Below are positions 26,223 to 37,400 of a stretch of 64,000 nt of DNA, in pieces. Source of the DNA: Pipra filicauda (taxonomy: Eukaryota > Chordata > Aves > Passeriformes > Pipridae); contig NW_024104998.1 of NCBI RefSeq assembly GCF_003945595.2, positions 5,524,721-5,588,720 on the forward strand. Reading direction: 5' to 3'. A program made the position numbers and the translations under genes. Below the pieces are notes generated by a model. That model was not told the origin of the DNA. It was given only the letters and a program-made list of their open reading frames with translations, and ran no database searches. Each line of letters begins with the position of its first letter. Positions within the stretch are counted from its first letter, which is position 1.

Positions 26223-28266
26223 GTAAAGCGAATGTGTGCAGTTACTCTCCTCTTGAATTTGAAGAAGGTGGTAACTTTGTATAGTGCCTGAAGGTAATTC
26301 TTTCTTTGCTTGAAGTTTAAAAAGTGGGAGACTGCTGATGCATGGCAGATGCTGTCATAAATATTCTTGATCTTGATAATGTTTCTTCTTTCTGTGTTAG
26401 TTAGGTTTAGCATTGTGGTATGGAGGGGTAAATGATTAAAATTTCACTTTGTGTATGAGATGAACACATTCTCTCATATTTCACTTCAGCCTGGAAAGTA
26501 ATGTTTATGTGAAAGCTGGGTACTATACATGCCTTTTACTATACTTTGATTGAAAAGAGCTTATTTTTTTTTCTGTGTGCCCCATGCTGCTTGCTTGAAA
26601 CATTGTGTTATTTAATGTTTGTTTCTAATTCTGCCTGGATCACAGTCACAAATACATTCTTTGTGAAAAGAAAGTTATGCGCAGGAGACCGATCAATTCG
26701 GAAACTTAGTCCAAAGAATTTAGTAATAAATAAATAATCGTTAGCTTGTTCTTGGTGTTCAACAGTTTTTACCTATCTAATAATTTGGTTTATAGAATAT
26801 ATTCATGTCCCAGTACAAAATGGAACTGTTGCCACTTAGTACAGTAGAGTTCAAGTGTAAGGACAACAAAACTCTGTTCAGATCAAATTATTTAGCTAGG
26901 GCTTTTTTACCACAGGTGTTTCTGAAATCTTGATGTGAAAACGCATGTTTTAACTAGTTTATGTACTATAATTAATACTTGAGAAATATGTGGAAAGCCA
27001 CTCTCTTGTAAAAATAGCTCTTTTGACTTTCTGAAATAATTATTCTGGTAAAACCTCTCCCCTCTCCTCATTTTAATGGCATATTAGTTTTATCTGTGGT
27101 CTGTCAGTTTTTCTGGGTGTAGGCAAAGAGATAAAGGCAAATTCAGATTAAGTTGAGAGTTAAACAGTTAGCTGTGTAGATCTTGTATATGTGTTCAGGG
27201 AAAGAGGGGCCACTTATTGTACCTGTGTAGCAATTTGATCGAAAAAGTTTTTTTTATAATGATATAAAAATATTACTTAGTGTCTAAAACTTTTACAGCT
27301 CAGCTTTTTGTAACTCCTTCCACATAACAAAAAAAAAATCAGGCTGTTAGTGACTGCAGTGTTATTCTGCAGCAACTTTGTTAGTGTGGCAGAAATTACT
27401 CATAAACTTCCTAGCTCCTGTGGAGGAGAAGAGAAAAAAGGCTCAGAAGTAAGGAGTATTTCAGTGATAAAATCTCAGATCTCAATGTTTTACGAAGCAG
27501 GTCAAGGTTTTTCATCTGTCACATACACTGGAAAAACCTGTGCATATAGTTGCTCCTCCAGGTGCCTGTGGGGCTTGAGACTGAAAATGCATCCTGTGTG
27601 TTGGGCTGCACATTCTTTCTTACATACTCTGTATTTGCCATTGGTGACAAAGAAGGTAGCTACAGATTTAGCTAATACTGATAACAGAGGAAAATAATTT
27701 TTAAAACTATTACTTATTGTGGAGGAATACAAAAAGGAAATCTACCTTTTTTTTTTTTTTTTTTTTTTTTTTGCCAGTGCTTCAATATGTCTGAATGAAG
27801 AAAGTATGGATAGGGATATTAGTGAGCAGACAGACTTTCTAACTGTAAGTTGAGGAAAATAGATAGCATAGGTCATGCTGCTGTTTGTAAAATCTAGAAA
27901 GGATGTCTGGAAATAACTGTATCAAGGGCTTTAACAATATATTTAATAATTGAGACAAGCCAGATAATGATCTGAGATGGTGACCTCTGCAACTGGAAGT
28001 CACAGTTTTTAAAATTTTTTTTTTATTTAACTTTTTCGTTCTCAGTATATATTTCCATGTGTTCTTCTAACCATCTGCACATGCAGAGACTTACCTTGCC
28101 CATGTTTCTGGTCAGAGGAGCATCTCTGTCTTTAGAAATAGATAAAGAACTGTGGAATGTGAGGGATGATGTATTCACCCACTGTTTATCTGAAAGTATT
28201 TTTTCAATAGCATGTGTGTGTCTTTCATAACTCATGTAAAACTAACACTTGAAATTTTTGTTTCAG
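26223..28266 (+). other. RB1CC1: Intron 2 (about 2.0 kb)
   Basis: From the GTAAAG donor to the TTTTTGTTTCAG acceptor. It holds a 26-base T run at 27747-27772. A 115-codon open frame near 27350-27697 shows no recognisable domain and is within chance length for DNA this AT-rich. Nothing else is supported. Confidence 0.5.
27747..27772. repeat. T26 homopolymer
   Basis: Longest uninterrupted T run noticed in the window, within intron 2. Its length is likely polymorphic or affected by sequencing. Confidence 0.9.
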
Positions 28267-28273
28267 TTTCTAA

Positions 28274-28327
28274 ATGATTTTATCAGTGGAAGTTATAAAC
28301 TTCAGAGACCTAAAGAAATCACCATGA
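28274..28327 (+). promoter_or_regulatory. Upstream ORF 3 (17 codons), ending on the main start codon
   Basis: ATG at 28274 in the first coding exon reads MILSVEVINFRDLKKSP and stops with TGA at 28325-28327. That stop overlaps the RB1CC1 ATG (28324-28326) as ATGA. Its start context is weak (T at -3, A at +4), so leaky scanning past it is expected. It is contiguous in the genome, so it depends only on this exon being used. Confidence 0.55.
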
Positions 28328-28394
28328 AGCTATATGTATTTTTGGTCAACACTGGAACTACCCTTACGTTTGATACTGAACTTGCTGTGCAAAA
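28324..28394 (+). CDS. RB1CC1: RB1CC1 coding exon 1 (residues 1-23 plus 2 nt)
   Basis: The exon begins at 28267 after GTTTCAG, with 57 nt of leader before the ATG. The start is chosen because the peptide opens exactly like vertebrate FIP200 (MKLYVFLVNTG…) and A is at -3 (ATCACCATGA). It encodes the first strands of the N-terminal ubiquitin-like fold. The donor is CAAAA|GTAAGA. The last two bases join T from the next exon to make AAT (Asn 24), where I recall Thr in the human protein. Confidence 0.96.
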
Positions 28395-30929
28395 GTAAGA
28401 GAGTAAATTAATTGTGTATTGCTTGGTTTTTTTTAAATTAAAAAGCATATATAGTTGTTATATACTAGATTCTTGACAGATGATACTCATTTCTATGAGT
28501 AAGATGATACTTATATTTTTAAAAGATACTTATATTTTTAGTATGTTGATATAGTTTTCTCACAGGTGTTCATGTATTTGAGTGGATTTTGGTTGTGGGT
28601 TTTCTTCATTTTTTTGTGATTAGCATTTTCAATGCCTTGCCAGGTGATTCTTTGTGTTTGAGATTCCATGAAAGAGTAGAAAAGTTATTTACTTTCTGGA
28701 GCAGTGACAGAGACTGACCTACTCTTAGCTGAGTCTGGTAGTATTTTTGCTGCTTTTTGAAAAAAGCTGTCAGAATGACTTCTGGTCTTTTGTACTCTTT
28801 TATTGAATGGTGTTTTTATTTATGATTCCTCTGTAAGAGTTTTGTTTTTCACTGACTGACATCATAGAAGAAGTTGTGGAGGCTTTTCTTTTTCTCCTGT
28901 CAGTATGCTTATCCTGAAGAAAATGTGTGCTCTTTAATGTTTTTAGATTAGATGCTAAAGACTTGGCATGAAGTTTTTTGTGTCATTTTCTGGATGGGTA
29001 AAAGTGGGTTCTGTCCTGTGTTGTAAGGCTCCAAAATGTTTTACATCATCTTGTATGTAAAACTTGAACCTCTGAATGCCCAATTGCCTGAAGCATTATC
29101 GGTGTTATAGGATCACAGTTAAGTCCCAATAAGTCTCCTGTTTGTTTGGGTTTTTTTTTTGCTGCGTATCAAAAGCATCTTTCAAATGTGTGCTTTGTGT
29201 TGTATCCTTTTTTCATTGTTTTCATGTGCAAGACACATTGTAGGTAGCAAGAGCCAAGCTTACCTGCTGTCTTCGTGTTCTACCAGTGATGAATGAGTTA
29301 GAACAAGTAGTTGTGCTTAAAAGACTTTTACCAGGGATTTTGTACTCAAATGCATTGTTTTCTTTCTTCTGAATTCCTGTTTGTCATTTTCGTGACTCAG
29401 CAAGTGAATTCTGAATTCCTGTTTGTCATTTTCGTGACTCAGCAAGTGAATTCGGATTTTGAAAATTGTTTGTGGTGGTGGAAGGATTCTAAGACTGTGT
29501 CTACTGATTGTTTTTTGTATGCTCTTCTCTAAAGCCTGTTGACACACAGGGTATTATGAGCATGAAATACTGCTTCAGCCACTCTGGTTCTACCAGGTCC
29601 TTTGCAGATGTGCCCATACCCCTGTATGGTGTCCTAGTACATTTAGACATTACGTTTCTAAATCATGGTGAGTGAGGTACAGCATCTGAGCTGCCATTCC
29701 AGGCTCCTAATAATCCAGTCGGGGCCAACTTTTTGCTGATTTGGATAGTTGTTTGAAAAAGAAGCTTTCCAGCAAGTGAACCAAATGAAATCAGGGACTC
29801 TTCAGTTGAAGTGTTTAATATCTTATTCTGTATATCTGTACATATGGACTTGGTCTTTCTAGGAAGACTGACTTTCTTGGGTTCTTTGCCTGTTTCCTTG
29901 TACATGGACAGGCCAAGCTATCCTTCCTAAAGACCATGGAGATGATAGGTGAATGGTTACTGTAACACAACTAGCAAGTACAAGCTTGTGCTCATGAGAG
30001 GTTTGTAATGAGTTTGTGATGTTGTGTTGAATCGTGGTTATTTTAGATAACTGATATTTATGATCTTTACTTTTCGAGTACCATACAGCCAGTACCATTG
30101 TTATGTTTCCTGACAGTTATATCAAAACCACTGATGCTTGTGTTGGTTACTCTCTTCATACTCTGAAGTTTTTTAGTATCTTTGCACAGGTACTACCACT
30201 GTGTGTTATAATTTGGTTCAGTAACTGTATCAGATTAGTAAATTCTTGTTTATTTTGCTGTTTGCTTGTGTTTTAAAGAAAAAGTCTAGAACAGTCTAAA
30301 GTAAGCAATAGTATCATCACCTAGAAATCCAAGTATGAGGCTGGTAAACTGAGAACAGGGATGATCTATTGATATACTGTTTCTACATTGAAAGTGTCTG
30401 TGATGTTTATACAAATTTGTTGCATATATATGGATTGTTAAATTTCCTGTTACTCTTCAGTGCTATTAATGCACTTCATGTAAGTAAATCAGTCAATTTA
30501 TTAGGTGAAACTATGTTTACATTACACATAATGAAGTGTTGATATTCTTGTCTTGTAGGGTTTTATCAAGTCAGCTCTTGGTTCATGAAGTCTGCCTTAA
30601 AAGAACATAATACAACTTTTACAGTTGTTATCCTAAATGCTTGATATGACTTAATCCAGAATTTCAGCATACAAACAGATCTTGGAAAAACATTACCAAT
30701 GATGCACCAGTAATGCAGAGGCTGTCTTCTTTTAGCTGAGAGCTTATTAGTGGGATATCCAGAATGCAACATGTTGTGACACTTAAAAAACTTAGGAATA
30801 TGTCATTGTGCAGGATAAAAAGTAGTGCTTGTTTTAAAAATGTTCTGCTTTGACACTGACAAGTCACCTGTGTAAAATTAGAGACACCAATATGCTGATA
30901 GTGTCATCTTCTCTTCCCATTTCTTCCAG
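28395..30929 (+). other. RB1CC1: Intron 3 (about 2.5 kb)
   Basis: From GTAAGA to TTCTTCCAG. It carries a perfect 42-bp tandem duplication at 29369-29452. No other feature is recognised. Confidence 0.85.
29369..29452. repeat. Perfect 42-bp tandem duplication
   Basis: Two identical adjacent copies (29369-29410 and 29411-29452) starting CTGAATTCCTGTTTGTCATT, in intron 3. Each copy has two GAATTC sites. Confidence 0.95.
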
Positions 30930-31056
30930 TGTGGCTGATCTGAAACATGCAATTCAAACAAAGTATAAGATTGCCATTCAGCACCAAGTGCTAGTTGTCA
31001 ATGGAGGAGAGTGTATGGCACCAGACAGAAGAGTGTGTAGTTACAGTGCTGGAACA
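30930..31056 (+). CDS. RB1CC1: RB1CC1 coding exon 2 (residues 24-66)
   Basis: Continues the ubiquitin-like domain: VADLKHAIQTKYKIAIQHQ followed by VLVVNGGECMAPDRRVCSYS. This segment is nearly invariant among vertebrates. Acceptor TTCTTCCAG|T, donor GGAACA|GTAAGT, ending in phase 0. A 266-bp intron with nothing notable separates it from the next exon. Confidence 0.96.
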
Positions 31057-31322
31057 GTAAGTGCATACTGCATTCTTAGTCTAGACTGTCATTTATAGGG
31101 GAAGAAAAAGATGTTTTACTAAGGAATTTTTAAGTATTTTTTCACAGTGTGCTGTTTGCTGGATTTCTTTAATTTGAGGAACAGTTCCTTCTGTATTCAC
31201 CTTATACATGTAGATTTTAACTTGTTCTTAAGACGTGTTACCCATATAGTGGAATAACTGGTGATTAAACAGTATGTTGCTTTTACTCAGTCTTTGGTTT
31301 CATTTTCTTTTTTTGAGTATAG

Positions 31323-31493
31323 GACACCAATCCAATTTTTTTATTCAACAAAGAAATGATCCTGTGTGAACGTCCACCAGCTATCCCCAAAACTACGTTT
31401 TCAGCAGAGAATGAGATGGAATTGAAAGTAGAAGAATCTCTTATGATGCCTGCAGTGTTTCATACGGTAGCATCACGAACACAACTTGCTGTG
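31323..31493 (+). CDS. RB1CC1: RB1CC1 coding exon 3 (residues 67-123)
   Basis: Encodes DTNPIFLFNKEMILCERPPA… to …FHTVASRTQLAV, the end of the ubiquitin-like domain and the lead into the N-terminal scaffold. Acceptor GAGTATAG|GAC, donor GCTGTG|GTAAGT, phase 0 at both ends. Val 123 replaces the Leu I recall in mammals. Confidence 0.96.
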
Positions 31494-34400
31494 GTAAGTA
31501 GATTCTTACTGTATTTGCACACCAAAGGAAAATATGTCAGAGAGGAAGCTTGCTGTAAAATATGAAATAGTTTGTTCAAAAGGCAGTAAGAATGGCATGC
31601 TAGTGATGATGTATTCTTCAGAGCCTTTATCTCAAAGTATTTCAAGGTAAGTACTGAAATGTGCTTGCTTCTTTAGCATGTTCAGAGCTTCTTTCAAAAG
31701 CACAATGTAAGACATCTTTATGGATGAATATGTTTACACCATTTGCAAAATAAAAGCAATCTGGTTGCTTTGGATGTATGCCTTAATGCTCTGCCTTGTT
31801 TTCAGTGTCCTCTGTTTGCCTCAACCTGAAATCAGAAAAGTAACTTTGGAAACATTGTTAACCCAAGTAGAAAATTAGCAGTATAATTTTTAAAAGCACC
31901 TTGCCAAGCTTCTGTTTCATGTTATGTGTCTAAACAACTGGTGAGGAATTAATAAAACTAAGCTTCCTTTTGCTAAAATTCAGATTGCCTATTATTGAGT
32001 ACTGGCTTTTACTTGCGTATATTTACTTGCAAACTAGTCAGAATCCCAATTTGATTACTTTTGTGTTATTTTTATTGAGAGAACTCGTTTCCTGCAGCGT
32101 GGTCAGTAAGATACCCAGTGTGCCTGCAGTAGGAGCAGCAATTTTTTGGTGTGTTCAAAAAACTGACACAATGCCTTCAGTAGATGGGCTGATTGTGTTT
32201 CTTCGTGTTGGGAACTGATCTAATTTCTTTTCAATTTTTACATTTAAATGTATTAAATATATTTAATATCTCTAAAGATTATTTAAGGTTCCGATGGCTG
32301 GGAGTGGGAGAATGTTTATATGTAGCACTTTGCACAAAATGAATAGTAATATATGTTTTGGTAATAAAATTTCTTGGTTTCAGTGACAACTTTATTGCAG
32401 TCCAAAAGAATATTTAGTGCTTGAAATGGCTAGATTTTAATACCATACAGCTGAATTCAGAGAAAAGTGTTAAGTCTTGCGTACAGTACAGAGATTTTGT
32501 TTTTTTCCATTGGCATCCTGATCTGTCGGGAGGGGGAATTTTTACTAAATAATCTGTCCTTGACATACTATTTGATTTAAGGCAAGGATTGAGTCCAGTA
32601 GACTCCTTCTCTTTCTCCCACCTGTTGACAGTTATTGCTGACTTTGTAAATAGGGCCTTGAGTTACTGAGTATCTGTGAATCACATGACTGTCATGCAGG
32701 GAAGAGTGGATATCAATGTGAATTCAGCTAAGGAGTGGGAGGTTTTCAATTGTGCTCCTTGAAGAGTGTGAGGATTCTGGGTTTTAGCAGCTGAAACTGA
32801 AAGTGGTTTAAAACCTTTTCTTGTGAAGTTCTAAGAGGAGGTTATAAAATAAGCAAGGCTGGTAGCTGCTAAATACTTACCATTGATTTGATATGAAAGG
32901 GGGACTGTGGTAATTAGTATGGTCTTTGTGTTTGTGTTTTATTTAGGGTAATGGAAGTGAAAGGTGGTGGTACTCAGTCTCACATTTCTCATGGTTGATA
33001 TTTTATCTTCTCCATCCCATCTCCTATTTTCTAGTCTTAAAAATTCTTAATATTGCTTTCAGTTTGGTAAAGTTGCTATATAATGATGGAACATACTTAA
33101 TTACTGTGGAGTAAGCTCTTTTTATTGCAGGGATTTTATTGCTACTTAGACTTGAAAAAGATTGTTGGTGCTACCTAAGCTTCCTCCTTGATTCTGAAGG
33201 TTGCATTAATATGCAGAGCACAAGAGTTTATTGCAGTGTTTGTGCTTTTAAATATGCTATTTAGATCTTTACTGGCTCATTCTGATGACAAGTTTGTAAT
33301 ACTATATATTTAGCTACAGACTGGAAAGTTTATCTAGAGAGAGTGATTTTGATTTGTAAGTGGAAAATAAATCTTTCCATACTCGATGACACTTATTAGT
33401 ATTATTGAAGGATGGGGTGGAGGGGAAGAATTCAGTATTTAAAGGTCTTTAAACTTGAATCTAAGTAGAATGGAGGTTTTATTTTTAGCCTGCAGATTTA
33501 CCTTCGGGAAGATTATTATTTGTTCCCCACTTCTGCCAGTTCTTCCCTGCTTGTAAAAGGGCTGCAGTGACAGTAGACTGTTTTTTGGTGAAAAAACTTG
33601 GAAATTTATTTAAAGACTAAATAGGTAGTAATATTTGTAAATCTGAAATACCTTTACACCCCCGGTTAGTTTTGTCCTAGATGTTAAATCTTTTAAAGCC
33701 ATAGGATGTGTGTTAATCTGGGAAAATGAATTGGGTACTTCTCTGGGGTGTCAGGGGAATGACAAAACTGTCATGTATGGTGGAAGATTAGTAAATAGTC
33801 TGTTGTGATTTCAGATGTACCAAGGTGTGAAAACTGTATAAAGAAGTATTGCGATGTTGTGCTGAAGTGATGCCTGCCTGAAGTGTATTGAGCAGTAATT
33901 CAGAAGAAACTGAGGGAGGACTGGGAATGTGGTTAGAACATTAATCTTCTTCAAGCTTCACCATAAGCCTCTTGCTTGGGAGGAAGAAGGAACATGGGAT
34001 ATTAATCCTTCTCCAAATCAGTTAAGATCTGGGGAGAGTTAGAAAGGCTCTGAACCTCTGTAGTTGTGTGATTGATGCATCCAAAGCCACAGAGAGCACT
34101 GTATGGGAGACTTCCTGCAAAATAGACAGGAAAAGTCTACCATATAATAGTCCAAGCTTTGTCTTTTTATTAATTTTAGAGAAACAGTAACCTACTTTAC
34201 CAGAAAAGCAGAATGGCAGTACTTGATGATGGAGAGTTTTTTGCCTGTTGTAATTATTTAGGACATTTTAATCAATTAAATTTGGTAATTAATACTTACT
34301 ACTAATGCATGTGCTAATACATGATGATAATGTTTGGGAGTAGGAAAATAAGAGTTGCAATCTAGATTACTGCTTGTGATAAAGTTTTACCTATTCTTGT

Positions 34401-37400
34401 CCACAACAAGAAGCAGTGATGTGTAACTATGTAAAAGTGGAGGAGAATATTTGATAGCTACTGGTTTCTATTTAATTTGCTATCTGTTCTGCCCAGAGGA
34501 TCTATGATTTGACTTTTAAAATCAGGCATAGGAAATTGTAAACAGCATATGAAATAGTAAAAATTGCTTTTAAGATGGCTGTTAACGTATTATGGAAGAG
34601 TTCCTGGTTATCTCCTGTGCTTCATGCTCTAGGTCTACTGTAGTAATAGACGAACTCATTGTATGAAAGATTATGAATATTTCAGGGGGTGAAGACTTAT
34701 TCCTCTCTTGTTTCCTCCCTCATTTTAAGCCTGCCTGAAAACTGTTCAGTTTAATTTTGGCATCTGTAATTTGAACTGTTATACCACTTGGCAACTATGC
34801 TGTAGAACTGTAGGAAAGGTGGGGTTTTTTTAATTTGTTTTACCTTATTTTTAAACCTTACTTGTACTGTGGAGAAGAGTGGACAGATTTTTTATTCCCT
34901 TTTTCTGATCTCTACTTTATATACACTGGTATATAACCTTAATTTTTTTCCCCTCATAATAAATGTAACTCTGGATTCTCATTTAAGAAGTATTTTTACT
35001 AGTCCATGCCTTTATGGCATTTCCTTCATTTTTTCTATGTCTAAAACTGGCCATTATTGACTTAAATTATACTTTGGCTTTCTGCATTTTTCTCTCTAAT
35101 ATTTATTACTATTCAGGTATAACCAAAAGTCATTTTAGTTCACAGTGGAGGCTCTGCATTCTTACAGCCTTTTGCATACGCATTTTTAGATAAGTATATA
35201 TAAAAGGAACTATTTTTTACTCCCAATTGAAACTAATTTCATTAACTTACATGTAGCCTTTTTTTTAGGTTTTGTAACTCCTAACCAAAAATTATTCCTG
35301 TGGGAAACTTATTACCTCGTGTTTGGTTTTCAGTGGTACTGTTAGTCATATCAAGATATATCAATTTTCTCTGTGTTTTCATGATTTTAACATCGGTTAC
35401 AGATTTTATTAAGTTCCTGTTCACTACCTATGATCTCATTATGTAGAATTCACAGTATAAAGATTAGGTAGCTTTAAAGAAGCTAAATCTGTTATCCGAA
35501 CCTGTTCCTTTACCATTTAAACTGAAAATCTTGACATAGGTTTTGTCCTACATGGCGTAATGTGTTTGTTTATGATTTTTTGTTTTTTTTAAATCTCTGT
35601 TAAAGCAACTTTCTAAGCCTGTTTTCATTTTATATCTCAGTGTTCTGATTTCTCTTGGACTAAAAACTTACCTTTGAGATATCTGTTCCTATGGGGTTCC
35701 AGCTTACCTTTTTACCAGGCTCTGGTTTCCCACCTCTCCCAGTTCAGCAGTTCTGGCCTTGAGCTGCAGTATGTGGACAGTGAGGTGCATGCAGTGTTTG
35801 CAGAAAGTTACATACACATCAGCTTGGGAGAAGACAATCTGTTCTCTGCAGAGTGTGTTGTGCAGTAAGCTATGTTGTGTCAGTCTTGTCTAATCTTGCG
35901 GTCTTCTAACACTACTGCTTAAAATAATTTCTGGTAACTTAGCCTTTAAGAGAGGATTATTTATTTTTTTTTTTCTTTAGTGATCTAACTGAAGTCCCCT
36001 TGTTATTTTTCCCACAAGGTTATTGAAAACTTGGACTTTTTGTTAGTGGGTATGTTTCACATTTCATGTGATGCTGTTACTGTCATGATTACTGTCAATT
36101 CTTGTCCGGTTCTTTTTTTGAGAAGTGGAAATGAGGATGAGAAACTGTGTGGTCATTTAATTTGGTTGCCTAAAACCATGGCTGTAGTCATAGTACCTAC
36201 ATCATTCTTAGTTTAGTTTCAAACACTTCATAATATTTAAGCCAAGAAGTATAGTCATACTTCCTGAAAGCTGTGTATCTATTTAGAGAAACGCTCTTTC
36301 TCTTCTACTGGAAAGCTGCTTTGAGACTCTGTGGAAAAGAGTTGCTTTAAAATGTTCATGTTCCTTAAGGTAGTGTAGTGTTTGTAACAATTGCGTGACC
36401 AAAGTAATTTTTTGGCTAAATTACTAGTCTAATGGTCAGACACCATTCTAGCTCCTCCAGAGAAGTCCAGATTTCTTTGTAACTTGGATTAGTGATCAGT
36501 CTCAATCTTTTAAAGTAATTGAGAAGGTTGGGTTAAAATGGAATAGGTATTAGTTTATCCTAAGGGATAATGAAAGATCTGCTCTCAGGTAGATCTTTCC
36601 AAATGCTGCTCTAGCATTTGTTTTTGTTAACCTTTGTAACCAGAACTTTAGATCACGTTTTTAAAAAATTCACCAGAAAAAGAGTTGGGTGGCTTGGAAT
36701 CAAGGTGGTAGGAGTTAACACTTACCTTGTACCATGGTTTGATTACCTGACTGTGGTGGTTCTTGGTGTGTTTTTCAGTGGTAGATTCTATCATTTGACT
36801 TCCCCAAACCTGCTTATAATGTCAGAGTGAAGAACTAGTGAAAACAGTACTGAAGAAAAAGTCATTAAGCTGTGACTTACAGAATAACTTATTCTGTACT
36901 ATGCTGGTGAAATAAGTACTTTCCAAGTACGAAATAAGTCATGAACTGTGTGGACAAATGCCCAAAAGATGAAGTCACCTGAAATGACCAATATTAAAGG
37001 AGAATGGAATAATCAGCTATCTACTGAAAGGAGACAAATTGCCATGAAATATCAAAGTCTCCCTCACAGTAAAGTTAACAGGTTTTAAAAGCTGAAATCA
37101 TGAAGTGGTTATTCTGGTAGCTTTACTGATGGTTTAGTTGTATGCATTAGGGATAATGGTCTTGGTTATTAATTTTGGCAAAAAAGGTAACAGTTCCCTG
37201 TTGTGAATACATTTGTCTGCTGATACAGTGTATGGGTCTGTGGAATTATACTTTCAAGGATCTTTTTTATTGATCTGAGCCTGATTTTTAGGGTGACTGA
37301 AACCTGTAAGGAGTCCTTTTACAGGATTTCAGGCACATGGCAATCGAGGACTTTGATGACTTGTTTCCTTTTACCACAGGGTTGTAGAGAATGGAAAGAA

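Larger units (their letters stand above)
26198..28277 (+). promoter_or_regulatory. Upstream ORF 2 (spliced, 11 codons)
   Basis: ATG at 26198-26200 has G at -3. It reads MLLCCQKS, is split by the predicted intron after 26222, then ISK and stop TGA at 28275-28277. The stop overlaps the ATG of upstream ORF 3 by the tetranucleotide ATGA. It depends on the predicted exon 2. Confidence 0.4.

Noticed and set aside
27350..27697. 115-codon + strand frame before the first coding exon
   Set aside because: No domain, no splice continuity with RB1CC1, and a length expected by chance in AT-rich DNA.
29311..29532. Protein with an internal repeated peptide
   Set aside because: The repeat is simply the 42-bp DNA duplication read in frame (42 is divisible by three).
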